A stretch of DNA of 64,000 nt from positions 83,975,877 through 84,039,876 of the forward strand of contig CM019063.1 of assembly GCA_009667805.1 (NCBI GenBank), written 5' to 3'. The stretch's first letter is position 1, and each line of letters opens with the position of its first letter. Shown here one piece after another: positions 10,866 to 21,429 of the stretch. This stretch comes from Leptobrachium leishanense (taxonomy: Eukaryota > Chordata > Amphibia > Anura > Megophryidae). Under the pieces are notes generated by a model. It saw only the letters and a program-made list of their open reading frames with translations, was not told the origin of the DNA and searched no databases. The position numbers were made by a program, and so were the translations under genes.

Positions 10866-13800
10866 CTACCGGATCTGAGGGGGTGGAAGCCAGAAAACGG
10901 GACAAGGAGTGATCAGGGGGCCTTGCGGGATGGGTGGGGCATCTCGCAACATCTGTAGTGAGTACCATGGGGTGCAGAAAAAGGCATGACGTAAGGAGTC
11001 CTTCGTTTCGCATGGCAGGGTGCGAATAAGGGGGGTCCAATTGGTAAAGAAAGACTGAGTCTTCTTTTCTTGCTGCATCGCAGCCTCGGTCCAGTCCGCC
11101 AAAAATATGGCGTATATTCTGTCATAAACCATGCGAAAGGAAGGAGGGGTAGCGGAGATCCATTGGGACAAGATCGCCTTCTTGCCTGTTGCAGCTAACA
11201 GGGTGAGCCAAAATCGATGTGACTTACCAAAAGGTCTGGGGGTGTGAGGGGTCGGACGATTAAAGATGGCCCATTCCGGGGTAAAGGGGATTTCTAGACG
11301 CAGAACCTGTGAACCAAATCGTCGTATTGTGTCCCAAAACAGCGTAATAAAAGGACATGACCATAAACAATGCCGCAAGTCAGCCTTAGTACCTTGACAT
11401 TTTAAACAGTTTGCATTTGGTGACAGTCCCGCTCGAGCCATTCTGTCAGGCGCCATATACGCTCGATGAAGTATTCTATAGAACATGTCCCAGTAGTTAG
11501 CAGAGGGTAGAGAGTGCCTGGACAGTAAGGTGGTCCCTATCAAATCTTGTACGGAAAGCTCGGGAAAAATTGTGGTCCATCTAGTTATTGCTGCCCAAGG
11601 GAGTTTAGTGGGTAACGCGGATTGTAGAAGTGCGTATATAGTAGAGGTAGAGGGAGGGGACAGAGGGCGGGCAAACAGGAGTGTGTCGAGCGAATTAGCT
11701 AGGTCATTTGGGGACAATGTGCTCAACTGGGTAAGGAGAAATTGCTTTAATTGCAAGTAAAATACCGGGTGAATATCTAAGGGCATAATTCGGTTTTTCA
11801 AGGTCGTGTAGGAAAACGGCAAGCCTGACAGTCCATCAATGTAGTGGTGCATCTGAGTAAAACCGCGGTGGGCCAGAGTATGGAAGATTGGAGCAGGGGA
11901 GGCATTTTGGAAGTGAGGGTTGTGCAGTATAGGTGACCACAAAGTCGTTCGCCATGTGAGCTGAAGGCGCCTGCGAATCTTAATCCAGGCCGCTTTCGTG
12001 GAGGACAATAGTGGGTTAGAACGCAGACTAGGGGGGACATTGGGTGAGCTTTGATGGAGGAACGCCGATAAGGAAGAGGAAGGAAGCAATGCCTGCTCAA
12101 CCTGTAAGGGCACAAAGTGCGAGGTATCATTCAGCCAGTCGACAGCATAACGGTAAAGGGCCGCCAAATTATAGTCAATTATGTTCGGAAAGTTAATACC
12201 TCCCCTCGCCAGCGACTGTTGGAGCGCGGGAAGTGGAATACGTGCTCGTTTACCTTGCCAAATGAATGCCGCGTATAGTCTATTTAATATACGGAGATCT
12301 GTGGGCTTCAATAATAGAGGCAGAACCTGTAGGGGATAGAGTAATTTGGGAAATAAAGTCATTTTAATAAGCGCGGCCCTTCCCATGTACGACAACGGGA
12401 GAGAGCTCCATGCCTCCAAGAGAAATTTAGTTTGGTTGAGGTGGGGGTCAATATTGAGGCTGTACATTTGAGAAAGGTCCGTCGGTAGGATGATTCCTAG
12501 GTATTTAATGAAAGGTGTGGGGGCCCAAGAGAAGGGGAACTGTCTGAGCCAATCTCCCCGAGGTTTTAATCCCAGGGGCAGAGCGACAGACTTTACGTAG
12601 TTAATTTGGAAACCAGAGGCTGTGTGAAATGAATCAAATAAGGCCATCAATGGCGTAATAGCAGACTCTGGGTTCGAAAGAAACAATAGCAGATCGTCTG
12701 CAAAAGCCACCACTTTTAGCGTCACCGAAGAGGACAAACTAATACCCGTAATAGCCGGGCACGTCTCTATAATGCGAAGGAGGGGTTCCAGGGCAAGATT
12801 AAACAATAATGGTGATAAGGGACACCCCTGTCTGGTTCCTCTCCCTAGTACAAAGGGAGTAGAATTAAGGCCATTCGCTGTGATTACTGTGGAAGGGTTA
12901 TTGTAGAGCGCGCGGAATAGGGACAAGAAGACCTTTCCGAAGTGGTGGAACTTAATGAATCTCTCTATATAGGCCCAGGATATCCTATCGAACGCGTTAT
13001 CGGCGTCGCAACTCAATAGAAGGTTTGAGGCTTGTGGTGTAAGGGAGGAGGACCATATGGCCGCTATAGCCTTGCGTATGTTTGTGGTAGAGTGTCGGCC
13101 CGCAAGGAAACCGGTTTGCTGAGGGCCCACTAGTCGAGCCATCGGTCTCTGTAGACGTCCAGCCATGATGGTAGATAACAGTTTCAAGTCAGTGTTTAAT
13201 AATGCAATAGGCCGATAGGAAGTGACCAAGGTAGGATCCCTTCCCGGCTTGGGGAGCACCACTACTCTGGCTGCGTTAAAAGTCGGGGGGGGTTCTTCCC
13301 CTTGTAGAATGTTATTATAAAGTGAGACCAAGTGTGGGACCACCGAGCCCGAAAGGAGTTTGTAATATTCTGCCCCAAATCCATCTGGTCCTGGGGTTTT
13401 CCCATTTTTGAGCAAAGTTATCGCTTTTTGGACTTCGATGTGCGAAATCGGCGCTGAAAGGGCATCTCTCTCAGTTGGGGATAATTTAGGAATTTGTGCT
13501 TTATGAAAGATATTTAATTGTGTCGGACAATCGTCAGGGCCTGTCTTGTAGAAGTCAGAAAAACATTGCCGGAAATACCCAACAATATCTACTGGGTCAG
13601 TAAGTAAGGTACCATCCGTGGTTTTAATTTGGGAGATAAAGGGTCTGGTTTGAGTCTGGGAGCGAACCAGGTTGGCCAGGAGGCGACCATGCTTGTTACC
13701 AAAGCGATAGAACCGGGATTTCTGATGCTGCCAGGAGCGCTGTGCTTGGGTGGTAGCTAGAGTGTCGTATCTGGCTTTGTCTTGTTTATACGTCTGCAAT

Positions 13801-14870
13801 GCATCAGGGGTTGGGTCAGTCAAATAAGCTCTGTAACTCCTGAGCAAATCCGAATGGGCCTCAGTAAGATGCAGGGCGTCTTCCCTCCGTTTCCGGGCCG
13901 TAAACTCCATAATCTGTCCCCGTAGCACTGCTTTTGACGCTGACCAAAATAAATTGACATCCTCTACATGTTCAATGTTGTCGTCGGTGTAGTTGTGCCA
14001 AGCAAGCTCAACGTGTGATGTAAATTTACCGGACGTCATGAGATGAGAAGGGAAACGCCAGTTCCGTGAATAGGACCGTGGGCTTCCCAGTTTCATCTCC
14101 ATTGAGACCGGGGCGTGATCAGTGAGTGTAATCGGGCCAATCTCAGTGCCTAAAGCACGGGAAGTAAGAGTGTCCGAAATTAAAAAGAGGTCTAGGCGCG
14201 AAAATGATTTGTGGGGGTCGGAATAAAATGTGAAGTCCCTGCCCGTTGGGTTGTGCACGCGCCATATGTCAACCAAATCAAAATGCGTCATTAGATAGGT
14301 CGGACCAGTGAGTTGCGAGCGCCCTCTAGGTGTCACACGGCTTGGGGCTCGGTCGAGTATCAAGTCCGGTACGTCGTTAAGGTCCCCTCCCACTATTCTG
14401 TGAGAAGCGTCGTGAAGATGGAGCAACGGGAGTAGCGTTCTATAGAATGGTAAATTCGGGCCATTAGGGGCATAGATATTGAGTAATTGAAAGTGTTCCT
14501 GTCCAATCCTAAGCGTGAGGAGGGAGTACCTGCCGTCCGCATCATTAACCGCTACCGTGTCAGTGTATGGAAGTCTCTTATTTAAGAGAATTGCAGTGCC
14601 TCTAGATTTTTGAGTGTAAACCGAGGAAGTTTGATATCCCACCCAGGGGGCCCGCAGGGTTTGGTCCGATTTAGTCCAGTGAGTTTCTTGGAGGAAAACG
14701 ATATCAGGGTCTAACCTCTTTAAATATTGGATTACTTTCTTACGTTTAATTGGCGAATTAAGACCCTCAACATTCCAGGATACTACCTTAAAAGAATTAC
14801 GTGTGAATATTTGAGGTTCAACAGAGGACGGGAGTGAGGTATTAGTGTCATGTATTATGGTGGATGCCAT
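10866..14870 (-). CDS. L1 ORF2p: endonuclease and reverse transcriptase
   Basis: 1334 codons, intact. The N-terminal APE-type endonuclease (about residues 27-260) shows SWNVEGLNSP, LQETHW (catalytic Glu), VGGDLND and TDHAPVSME. The reverse transcriptase spans roughly 440-800, with SYRPIALLN, TGFLAGRHST, CDADNAFDRISW, GTRQGCPLSPLLF and the catalytic FADD at about 723-726. The C-terminus carries a Cys-rich motif at about 1153-1171 (CLKC with downstream His and Cys), as in L1 ORF2p. The protein nicks target DNA and reverse-transcribes the element RNA on site. The ATG is in good position, ~410 bp after ORF1, and the ~195-bp distance from the stop to the poly(A) is short for an L1. Confidence 0.96.
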   Translation of the reverse strand: MASTIIHDTNTSLPSSVEPQIFTRNSFKVVSWNVEGLNSPIKRKKVIQYLKRLDPDIVFLQETHWTKSDQTLRAPWVGYQTSSVYTQKSRGTAILLNKRLPYTDTVAVNDADGRYSLLTLRIGQEHFQLLNIYAPNGPNLPFYRTLLPLLHLHDASHRIVGGDLNDVPDLILDRAPSRVTPRGRSQLTGPTYLMTHFDLVDIWRVHNPTGRDFTFYSDPHKSFSRLDLFLISDTLTSRALGTEIGPITLTDHAPVSMEMKLGSPRSYSRNWRFPSHLMTSGKFTSHVELAWHNYTDDNIEHVEDVNLFWSASKAVLRGQIMEFTARKRREDALHLTEAHSDLLRSYRAYLTDPTPDALQTYKQDKARYDTLATTQAQRSWQHQKSRFYRFGNKHGRLLANLVRSQTQTRPFISQIKTTDGTLLTDPVDIVGYFRQCFSDFYKTGPDDCPTQLNIFHKAQIPKLSPTERDALSAPISHIEVQKAITLLKNGKTPGPDGFGAEYYKLLSGSVVPHLVSLYNNILQGEEPPPTFNAARVVVLPKPGRDPTLVTSYRPIALLNTDLKLLSTIMAGRLQRPMARLVGPQQTGFLAGRHSTTNIRKAIAAIWSSSLTPQASNLLLSCDADNAFDRISWAYIERFIKFHHFGKVFLSLFRALYNNPSTVITANGLNSTPFVLGRGTRQGCPLSPLLFNLALEPLLRIIETCPAITGISLSSSVTLKVVAFADDLLLFLSNPESAITPLMALFDSFHTASGFQINYVKSVALPLGLKPRGDWLRQFPFSWAPTPFIKYLGIILPTDLSQMYSLNIDPHLNQTKFLLEAWSSLPLSYMGRAALIKMTLFPKLLYPLQVLPLLLKPTDLRILNRLYAAFIWQGKRARIPLPALQQSLARGGINFPNIIDYNLAALYRYAVDWLNDTSHFVPLQVEQALLPSSSLSAFLHQSSPNVPPSLRSNPLLSSTKAAWIKIRRRLQLTWRTTLWSPILHNPHFQNASPAPIFHTLAHRGFTQMHHYIDGLSGLPFSYTTLKNRIMPLDIHPVFYLQLKQFLLTQLSTLSPNDLANSLDTLLFARPLSPPSTSTIYALLQSALPTKLPWAAITRWTTIFPELSVQDLIGTTLLSRHSLPSANYWDMFYRILHRAYMAPDRMARAGLSPNANCLKCQGTKADLRHCLWSCPFITLFWDTIRRFGSQVLRLEIPFTPEWAIFNRPTPHTPRPFGKSHRFWLTLLAATGKKAILSQWISATPPSFRMVYDRIYAIFLADWTEAAMQQEKKTQSFFTNWTPLIRTLPCETKDSLRHAFFCTPWYSLQMLRDAPPIPQGPLITPCPVFWLPPPQIR

Positions 14871-15278
14871 AATCGAATTCGAGAGGATGTAAAGGAAGAA
14901 GCAACATTAAAGGGGGTTAGGGCCCGTCCCAGCAGCGGTCCCCGCACCTCAAGCACAATATAAGACGTCAATATCCGTAGGTGTATCAGTAGAAGAGCGA
15001 ACCAAGACATTTTAACTATAAACAACAAATTAACCAAGTATCTAACAGAAAAGATATGAACCATATAACAGAGAAAATCAAAAGGCTCCGTTTGGGAAGT
15101 GGAAGTCCATCTCCTCCATGGCGATTTTGTCCAATGACACGTCGCTGAGTGGTGGAGTTGTCTGTGTAGCACATAGAGAAATCGCAAACTACTATAAGAA
15201 CACAATAAAGAAAAACGCAAACCAACATTAGTGGATGTTAATGTTCGTGGTATATCCATGACACAGCTTTTGCAACCA

Positions 15279-16193
15279 TCATTGGGGAGGTGTAGATTGG
15301 CGTCGTTGCTGCTGATCTGATCCATCTCCCAAGATTGCTGAAGCGTCGAACGGTGTGTCGTAGAACGTAACCTGACCGTGAAGGTGCACTCGAAGACGCG
15401 CCGGATATTGTAGGGTGAATCTGATGTTGGCCGCCGCCAATTTTGTACAGACAGGGGCAAACGCCCTACGACGGGCAGCTAAAGACGCCGAAAAGTCCTG
15501 GAAAAGACGCAATGTAGTTCCCTGATAATCCAAAGCGCCGGCTTTTCTGTACGCTTGTAGAATGTTGGTTTTATCCATGAAGTTGAGCAATTTAAATATG
15601 ACCGTGCGAGGGCGGGTCAACGATGGGGAGAGATCAGGCCCCAATCTGTGGACTCGCTCAACCACCAGTGGTACATTGGTAGCGATGCCCAAGGCTGTGG
15701 GAAGCCAAGTACTAACAAAGTGTTGAAGTTGCGGGCCTTTCACAGTCTCAGGGAGTCCCACAATGCGTAAATTATTTCTGCGGCTTCTGTTTTCGAGGTC
15801 ATCAATTTTGTCCAGTAAGGTGGAAAGCAAGGAGTCATGAGAGTCCACAGTTGTTTGAAGAGGAGTAAGCCCATCCTCCAATGTAGACACTCTGTCCTCT
15901 ACCTCCGTCAAACGTTGGGCTTGAGAGGTAAGTTGGGAAAGCGCCAGTTCGAGGGACGCTGAGAGACGGCCCAGTTTTTCATCCAGTAGTGGCGATAGTA
16001 TGGCTGTAAACTCAGCCATTTGAGCGGTGGTTACGGGCGTAGGTGTAAGCGCCAATTGTGGGCTAGACGGAGCGCTACCCAGGTCCGATGTCGAGTGGGT
16101 CGGAGATCTGGCCTGCGCAAGGGCACTCTTTCCCTGTCCTTTGGTCGTTTGCCGTCTGGAGGATTTAGACGTTGAAGCAATGAATTTGTCCAT
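15279..16193 (-). CDS. L1 ORF1p: coiled-coil RNA-binding chaperone
   Basis: 304 codons, intact. A Ser/Thr/Pro-rich, basic N-terminus (residues 1-60) is followed by a heptad-patterned coiled coil (about 65-135) that would drive trimerisation. The RRM-like domain begins at RRNNLRIVGLPE (about 139-149), the most conserved ORF1p signature. A C-terminal domain with the pattern PRTVIFKLLNF and later ARRRAFAPV follows. ORF1p coats L1 RNA to form the retrotransposition RNP. The ATG at 16193 lies just 3' of the monomer array. No premature stop is present. Confidence 0.93.
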   Translation of the reverse strand: MDKFIASTSKSSRRQTTKGQGKSALAQARSPTHSTSDLGSAPSSPQLALTPTPVTTAQMAEFTAILSPLLDEKLGRLSASLELALSQLTSQAQRLTEVEDRVSTLEDGLTPLQTTVDSHDSLLSTLLDKIDDLENRSRRNNLRIVGLPETVKGPQLQHFVSTWLPTALGIATNVPLVVERVHRLGPDLSPSLTRPRTVIFKLLNFMDKTNILQAYRKAGALDYQGTTLRLFQDFSASLAARRRAFAPVCTKLAAANIRFTLQYPARLRVHLHGQVTFYDTPFDASAILGDGSDQQQRRQSTPPQ

Positions 16194-16205
16194 GGTGACG
16201 GGAGT

Positions 16206-16796
16206 TACCAGATCTAGTAGTGTCCAGAAAATTTGAAAAAACGCAGATAGTGCAGAGTGTCCAGAGAAATTATAACCCGCAGACAGTGCGGAGTGTCCAG
16301 AAAAGTTATAACCCGCAGACAGGGCGGAGTGTCCAGAAAATTGTAATTGTGGGCAATTTAAATGTATGTGGTGCCTCTATCCTCACCGAATGGAAAGTCA
16401 GGACAGCAACCCAAAAGAAAAAATTACTGAGCTTGACGCAGAGTCTAGAAAAAATTAACACGTGGGCCTCCAAGACGGGGAGCCAAGATAAATTGTGTTA
16501 TGCGTTTTTCACCTTAGTGATTTGCACTGTTTCTCCAGTATAGACAGCGGAGAGTGTCCAGAAAAATTATAATGTATAGACAGCGGAGAGTGTCCAGAAT
16601 AATTACTGTATAGACAGCGGAGAGTGTCCAGAAAAATTATAATGTATAGACAGCGGAGAGTGTCCAGAAAAATTATACTGTATAGACAGCGGAGAGTGTC
16701 CAGAAAAATTATACTGTATAGACAGCGGAGAGTGTCCAGAAAAATTATTATGTATAGACAGCGGAGAGTGTCCAGAAAAATTATTATGTGGACTAT
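16206..16796 (-). repeat. L1-A 5' UTR monomer array, ~36-bp units
   Basis: Units of the form 'gtatagacagcggagagtgt' plus 'ccagaaaaattat' recur. Seven regular copies lie at ~16540-16790 and three diverged copies at ~16218-16340, separated by ~200 bp of other sequence. It lies between the L1 5' end and ORF1, where mouse and frog L1s carry promoter monomers. An array ORF can be translated on either strand but is a by-product of the repeats. Confidence 0.9.
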
Positions 16797-17465
16797 CAAA
16801 AGAAAAAAAAAGAAAAAAATAATAATTTGATGTTTTGAGACGGTGGGCTGCGCAGGGCCCACCAGAAAAATTGATTATGCGTGGGTATAGGGTCTCCCAG
16901 GGGTCACCACAAAAATTGAAAGTATAGGATCAGTGGGCCTCCTAGGGGTCAACAAAAAGTGCCAATACAGAGTGTTCCCGCCCAACACAGCAGGATGGCA
17001 TGTAAGCAGTGGGACACACGGCCTGGGTCCAGGACTGAGCCCTCCGAGGACGGTGAGGGGCGAGAGCACTCCCGCCGGAAGCCTCCGGCAACTGTCCACG
17101 TGCGCCGGATCAGGTGCCGCCAAACTGACCCCAGCAAACGGCGCCGAGGAAGCGCAAGAAGAGGAAGCCGGCGCCTCAACACAGGGGTCCGAGGCAGCGG
17201 AGGGTAAAGAAAATGGCGCACTCACCCCAACGGGCGCGATAGCAGCGCGCTCGAGCGCAGCGTCAGGCTTCAGTCCGGGCCTGTAGAAGGGTCACGCACC
17301 CGCACAGCCGTGCGGGTATGGAACGGCCAAAATCTGGCCCACGGACCTCCGGGGATGAAGAGGGCGACAATTAGTTAGTCAGCAGCGGCGTGGCAGGCAG
17401 GGATGCCTCAGATGCCATCAGATGGGAAACCTCTTCTAACGGAGCTGTCTTAAAATGCGGCCATT

Positions 17466-17491
17466 ACTTAGGCCCGCCTCCCGGAAGTCTC
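17466..17491 (-). promoter_or_regulatory. Candidate L1-A promoter: ETS-type site at the 5' end
   Basis: Read on the minus strand the element begins GAGACTTCCGGGAGGCGGGC. It contains ACTTCCGG (the reverse complement of the ETS core CCGGAAGT) and a GC-box-like GGCGGG within the first 20 bases. Position-zero activator sites are known in other L1 promoters. Function here is inference. Confidence 0.45.
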
Positions 17492-17506
17492 ACTAGATTA
17501 CTTTTT
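17492..17506. repeat. L1-A target-site duplication, 5' side
   Basis: ACTAGATTACTTTTT, identical to 10656-10670. Confidence 0.95.
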
Positions 17507-17639
17507 AGCAAAGGTCAGTTTATACAATGAGTCACAGCCACTCCTGTACAGCTGTTTCGGGTTTATTATTTCCTCATCAGCAGGAGATAGTCTGTAACTG
17601 TTTGTTCGATGATGCTTTACCCCTACAGCAACTCAATAG

Positions 17640-17745
17640 GCATTTAAGTTGTGGTGGAAGGCAAAAAAGTGAGATTAAAAGCCTCCACACTGCAATATAT
17701 ACTTTATTATTTGCAGTGTTGAGGCTTTTTGCAGGTTGGGATGTC
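17640..17745 (+). repeat. Interspersed repeat X, copy 2
   Basis: The same 'aaaaaagtgagattaaaagc' core as copies 1 and 3. Here it runs into its own inverted complement ('ctttattatttgcagtgttg'), so the 17680-17735 segment can form a hairpin. Confidence 0.65.
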
Positions 17746-17834
17746 TGCATACATGAGAAAAATAAAAGCACATGCAAAATATCATTAACATAAAAAAAAC
17801 CAAAATAAGAACAATTCATTTTTTGCTGTTAGTG

Positions 17835-18410
17835 TCCCGTTAACCCATTCCCGACCGCTGTCTTACATAGTACATCCTGCGGGGAAATCCACTTAACGAC
17901 CGCGGACTTACTATATACGTCATGGTCTCCTAACCTCCCTCCCTATACTCACCTCTCTGTCCGAGCTTCCGCAGCGGTCTGGCAGGCTGGAAGTCTGCCC
18001 TGCCTTTTCAAGGGGCCCGGCAGTCGCGATGACTGCCTGGAGTGAGAAATTTGAAAAGGGAAAGGGAGGTCTCCTTTGGAGTCTTCTCCCTCCCACACCA
18101 TTCCACGTACAAAAAAAAAAAAAAAGTACCGCTGGAAAGGGGAGAGTCTCCCCTTTTCAGCAGGATCTGTCATTAACCCCTCCGTTGTCGGAACGGGATT
18201 CGGCACCAAATTGCGATTCCATCCCAGAAGTGGCAGACATCTTGAATGTTAGCCAAGCCTCCAGGTCACCCCCCACCCACTGATGTCATCACCATATGTG
18301 CGATGACGTCAGTGGGCCAGTTAACCCCCTAGCTGCCAAGTGTTGATAGGGGATCCTTTGGATCTCCGTATCTCCCAATCCGTGGCAGCTACAGGGTCAT
18401 GTTTGATTTC
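17835..18410. repeat. Probable TTAA-type repeat remnant, no gene
   Basis: Starts 'gttaacccattcccgacc' and contains further TTAACCCC blocks and a 'ctagctgccaa...ggcagct' inverted pair. That pair also occurs inside the TTAA-bounded element at 54863-55943. GC-richer than its flanks. Ends cannot be fixed; family assignment is tentative. Confidence 0.35.
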
Positions 18411-18929
18411 ATTGGAGATGCACAGGTCGCTTTACTTTTATCCATCTATAAGCATGTAGATCATCTTGATACACCCTCATGGGTATGGATGCCTTTTCCT
18501 TTTATGCAATGGCCTTTGTTTCCTAATTCTTCATTTAGAAATTGGTGTAAAGTAAAAGATAATTGCATTTTAACATAGCATGAATTTAATAGAAGTTGTC
18601 GTAGAACTCAAATTCCATCTCTCTGTTCAGAATCTGAGAAAACCAAAGCATCACATTGTCAGGAAGAGAAAAATAAATAAATGAGCGGTATGGATTGTAA
18701 CACTGTCGAGATTTACAGCTATTTCCCCAGAACGAAGGCAGCACAGTGTCTTTGTATGCACACCTCAATGCATCTGTGTATATGTGGTTCAGATTAATCT
18801 AAGACATACTATGATAAGGAACGAGACATCCTTTTTACGACTCCGTGCTATACGTTTGATTCAATAAGGTTGTCAGTTTCTTTATATTTGATAATAGTAG
18901 TGAAGTCAGAGCACAGGTGGGAAACTCAT
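18411..18929. other. Intron, nothing recognised
   Basis: AT-rich sequence without repeat structure, long ORFs or exon-like segments resembling MSH3. Confidence 0.5.
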
Positions 18930-20320
18930 TCACTAATTTATTTATTTATAAAGGATTTTACCAGGAAGGATACATTGAGATTTCTCTCGTTTTCAAGTAT
19001 GTCCTGGGTTCAAGAACATTGAAGTGTTACAGTTACAGAAATACAAAGTAATACAATGTAAGATATTAACAACACAAATATACAGATTAACAGAAAATAA
19101 ATATGTAGGAAATAGTCATTATGTTACATGTTTACAGGTGCATTCTGTATTGAGGTATGTTAGTAAGGAACTCTTGAGTGACTTAAGACTGGTGGAAGAT
19201 TTGATGGTGTCTGGGAGGTTATTCCATAATTGCGGTGCTCTGTAGGAAAATGAGGATCGAGCCACTGTCTTTTTGTATTGTGGTATTGCAAGTAAGGTGC
19301 TGGTCCTGGATCGGAGGTTATAGGATGAGGGAACTGCTGGGGGAAGCAGTATATTCAGGTAGGGTGGCAGCTTCCCAGAAAAGCTCTTAAACACCAGGCT
19401 GGAAAGGTGAAGGGTGCGTCTAGATTCCAGCGATGGCCAGTTTAGCTCTTTTAACATGTCACAATGGTGGGTCATGTAGTTACATTGTAATGCAAAGCGG
19501 CAGAATGAGTTATACAATGTAGTAAGTTTCTGAAGATGTGTTTGCGGGGCGGCTGTGTACACTACATCTCCGTAATCAATAGCCGGCATAAGCATTTGTT
19601 GTACAATCTGCTTTCTTACCGCGGGGCTCAGGCAGGATTTGTTTCTGTACAGGGGGCCTAGTTTGGGGTAAAGTTTAGATGAGAGTTTTTCGATGTGAGG
19701 GCCAAAGGATAGATTAGGGTCCAACCACATACCTAGATATTTGAGAGAAGTGACTGTGGTCAGCGGGCCATTTGATTTTGTCCCAACACATAAGTGGGGA
19801 TTTTGCAATTTGTGTAGTTTAGGTTTTGTTCCAAAGAGCATCGTTACAGTTTTGTCATTACTTAAAAAAAGTTTGTTGTGCTTGATCCACTTTTCTACCT
19901 CTGTGAATTGTTCTCGCAGCACGGCTTCCAGCTGCCGGAGATTTGGTTTGATGGTATAGATTACAGTGTCGTCTGCATACATATGTATAGTTGAGGCTTT
20001 GCAGACGTTGGGCAGATCATTTATGAATATTGTGAATAGCAGGGGGCCGAGTATTGAGCCTTGGGGTACTCCGCACGTGACTGGGAGCGGGAGGGAGGAG
20101 CTGCCAGAAATTGACACATATTGTGATCGGTCGGATACATATGATTGAAACCAGGTTAACGTGCGATCACCAATGCCAGAGTTTTTAAGTTTTTCTAACA
20201 AGATGCCATGGTCTACTGTGTCAAAGGCCTTGGCAAAATCAAGGAAGATGGCTCCAGTTAGGTTTCCTTGTTCCATCCCAGCCTGGATATCATTACAGAC
20301 TTTTAAAAGGGCGGTTGTAG
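18930..20320 (-). mobile_element. LINE-B, 3' part (downstream of the L1-B insertion)
   Basis: On the minus strand this runs from the L1-B target site through the C-terminal half of the reverse transcriptase to a 3' tail of ATAAAT repeats at about 18935-18955. The 3' UTR segment 'accaggaaggatacattgag' recurs at 46990-47095, so the family has other copies in this window. Confidence 0.9.
20305..20320. repeat. L1-B target-site duplication, 5' side
   Basis: AAAAGGGCGGTTGTAG, repeated exactly at 26195-26210. The duplicated bases are LINE-B reverse transcriptase codons. Confidence 0.95.
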
Positions 20321-20339
20321 GGGGGCGTGTCCGGCGGCT

Positions 20340-20354
20340 AACCAAGATGGCCGC
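20340..20354 (+). promoter_or_regulatory. Candidate YY1 site at the L1-B 5' end
   Basis: ACCAAGATGGCCGCG lies within the first 35 bases of the element. CAAGATGGC is the YY1-type core that sits near the first bases of the human L1 5' UTR and directs start-site choice there. A second close match (AAGATGGCGGC) occurs at ~20563 inside ORF1. The role here is inference by analogy. Confidence 0.5.
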
Positions 20355-20470
20355 GTGATCCCGGAGCTCCTCTCTCATCCCAGCTAACACCAGCATTACC
20401 GCAGCCCAGCCCGATCGTTTTTGGAGCAGACTACACCCCATGGACCCCGGACAACGGCAGGTACCGGGAG

Positions 20471-21429
20471 ATGCCTCCAAAGTTAAAAAAAATCCTCCCA
20501 CAGGGCCGCCTGCCCGCTCTATTTGGAGACCGCACGCCAAGCAGGGAACCCTCTGCCTCCCCTAAGATGGCGGCCGCCACCCCGCGCTCACCAGACAGCG
20601 GCCCAGCTACACGTGGGGATATAGAGGGGTTGCTCTCCACGTTCCGAGCGGACATTAAGCGAGATATACAGGAGGGGCTAGCGGCAGTGAGGGCCGAGAT
20701 TGATGCGGTGGGAGCACGAACAGACGCCCTAGAAAGGGCAAACGATAACTCAGCCAAAGCTATAACGAAATGGCCCAGCATTTGGAGGTTCTCACTGAAG
20801 AAGTCCACCAACTCCAGCGTGCTCAGGAGGATCAAGATAACAGATCCCGTCGGAACAATATACGCCTCAGAGGGGTTCCAGAAGATGTTACTGACTTACA
20901 GGATTTTATGCACAGGTACCTGCTCAGCCTCTTGCCTGATACACCCCCAGAACATTGCTTGTTTGACAGGGTTCATAGAGCCTTACGACCCAGGCCACGG
21001 CCGGGAGAGCGACCTAGAGATATTATTGCTAGATTTCATTATTATGGGGTGAAAGATGCGGTGGTTGCAGCTGCTAGAACGCAAACTCCGTCCATTGACA
21101 ACGTTATGCCGAAACTGTTTATTGATCTCTCTCCACTTACTCTACAAAATCGCCGCTCCTTTAAACCTGTTACGGACCTCCTGATTGCGAGCAACATCAG
21201 ATATCAATGGGGATTCCCGTTTAAACTTGTGGTATCCCACCACGGCACTACGCACATTTTGGAAGATCTGCAGAGGGCTGACCGATTTCTTCAGGCGCTG
21301 GGCCTAGCAGACACGCGATCCTCTCCACCACGAGGGGGATCCTTTTCATCGCAACGAATGGAGACCGAATGGTCGCAGGCCTCGCCAAAAGAAAGACGGC
21401 CTCGTCCCTCGCCACCCCCTCCACCATGA
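20471..21429 (+). pseudogene. L1-B ORF1p with one frameshift
   Basis: ATG at 20471 (MPPKLKKILP). A Pro/Ser-rich basic N-terminus leads into a coiled coil (TRGDIEGLLSTF onward). A 1-nt deletion at about 20759 moves the frame. The continuation from about 20765 holds the rest of the coiled coil, then the RRM signature RRNNIRLRGVPED and the C-terminal domain (QWGFPFKLVVSHH), ending with a Pro-rich tail at 21429. The length of about 319 codons is normal for ORF1p. No other break is seen. Confidence 0.88.

Larger units (their letters stand above)
10671..17491 (-). mobile_element. Full-length L1 retrotransposon (L1-A), both ORFs open
   Basis: A 6.82-kb element on the minus strand bounded by a perfect 15-bp target-site duplication. 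It ends in poly(A) (T-run starting at 10671), with an AATAAA signal about 12 bp before it. From 5' to 3' it has a 1.3-kb 5' UTR with 36-bp monomers, ORF1 (304 codons), a ~410-bp inter-ORF spacer, ORF2 (1334 codons) and a ~195-bp 3' UTR. Neither ORF carries a stop or frameshift. This is the architecture of a recently inserted, potentially active L1. It sits antisense within the msh3 intron. Confidence 0.95.

Noticed and set aside
14855..15460. 201-codon ORF overlapping the ORF1 end and the L1-A spacer
   Set aside because: Out of frame with ORF1, no domain, largely inter-ORF spacer.
16509..16862. ORFs with repeated peptides in the L1-A 5' UTR
   Set aside because: By-product of the 36-bp monomers (a multiple of three); open on both strands.
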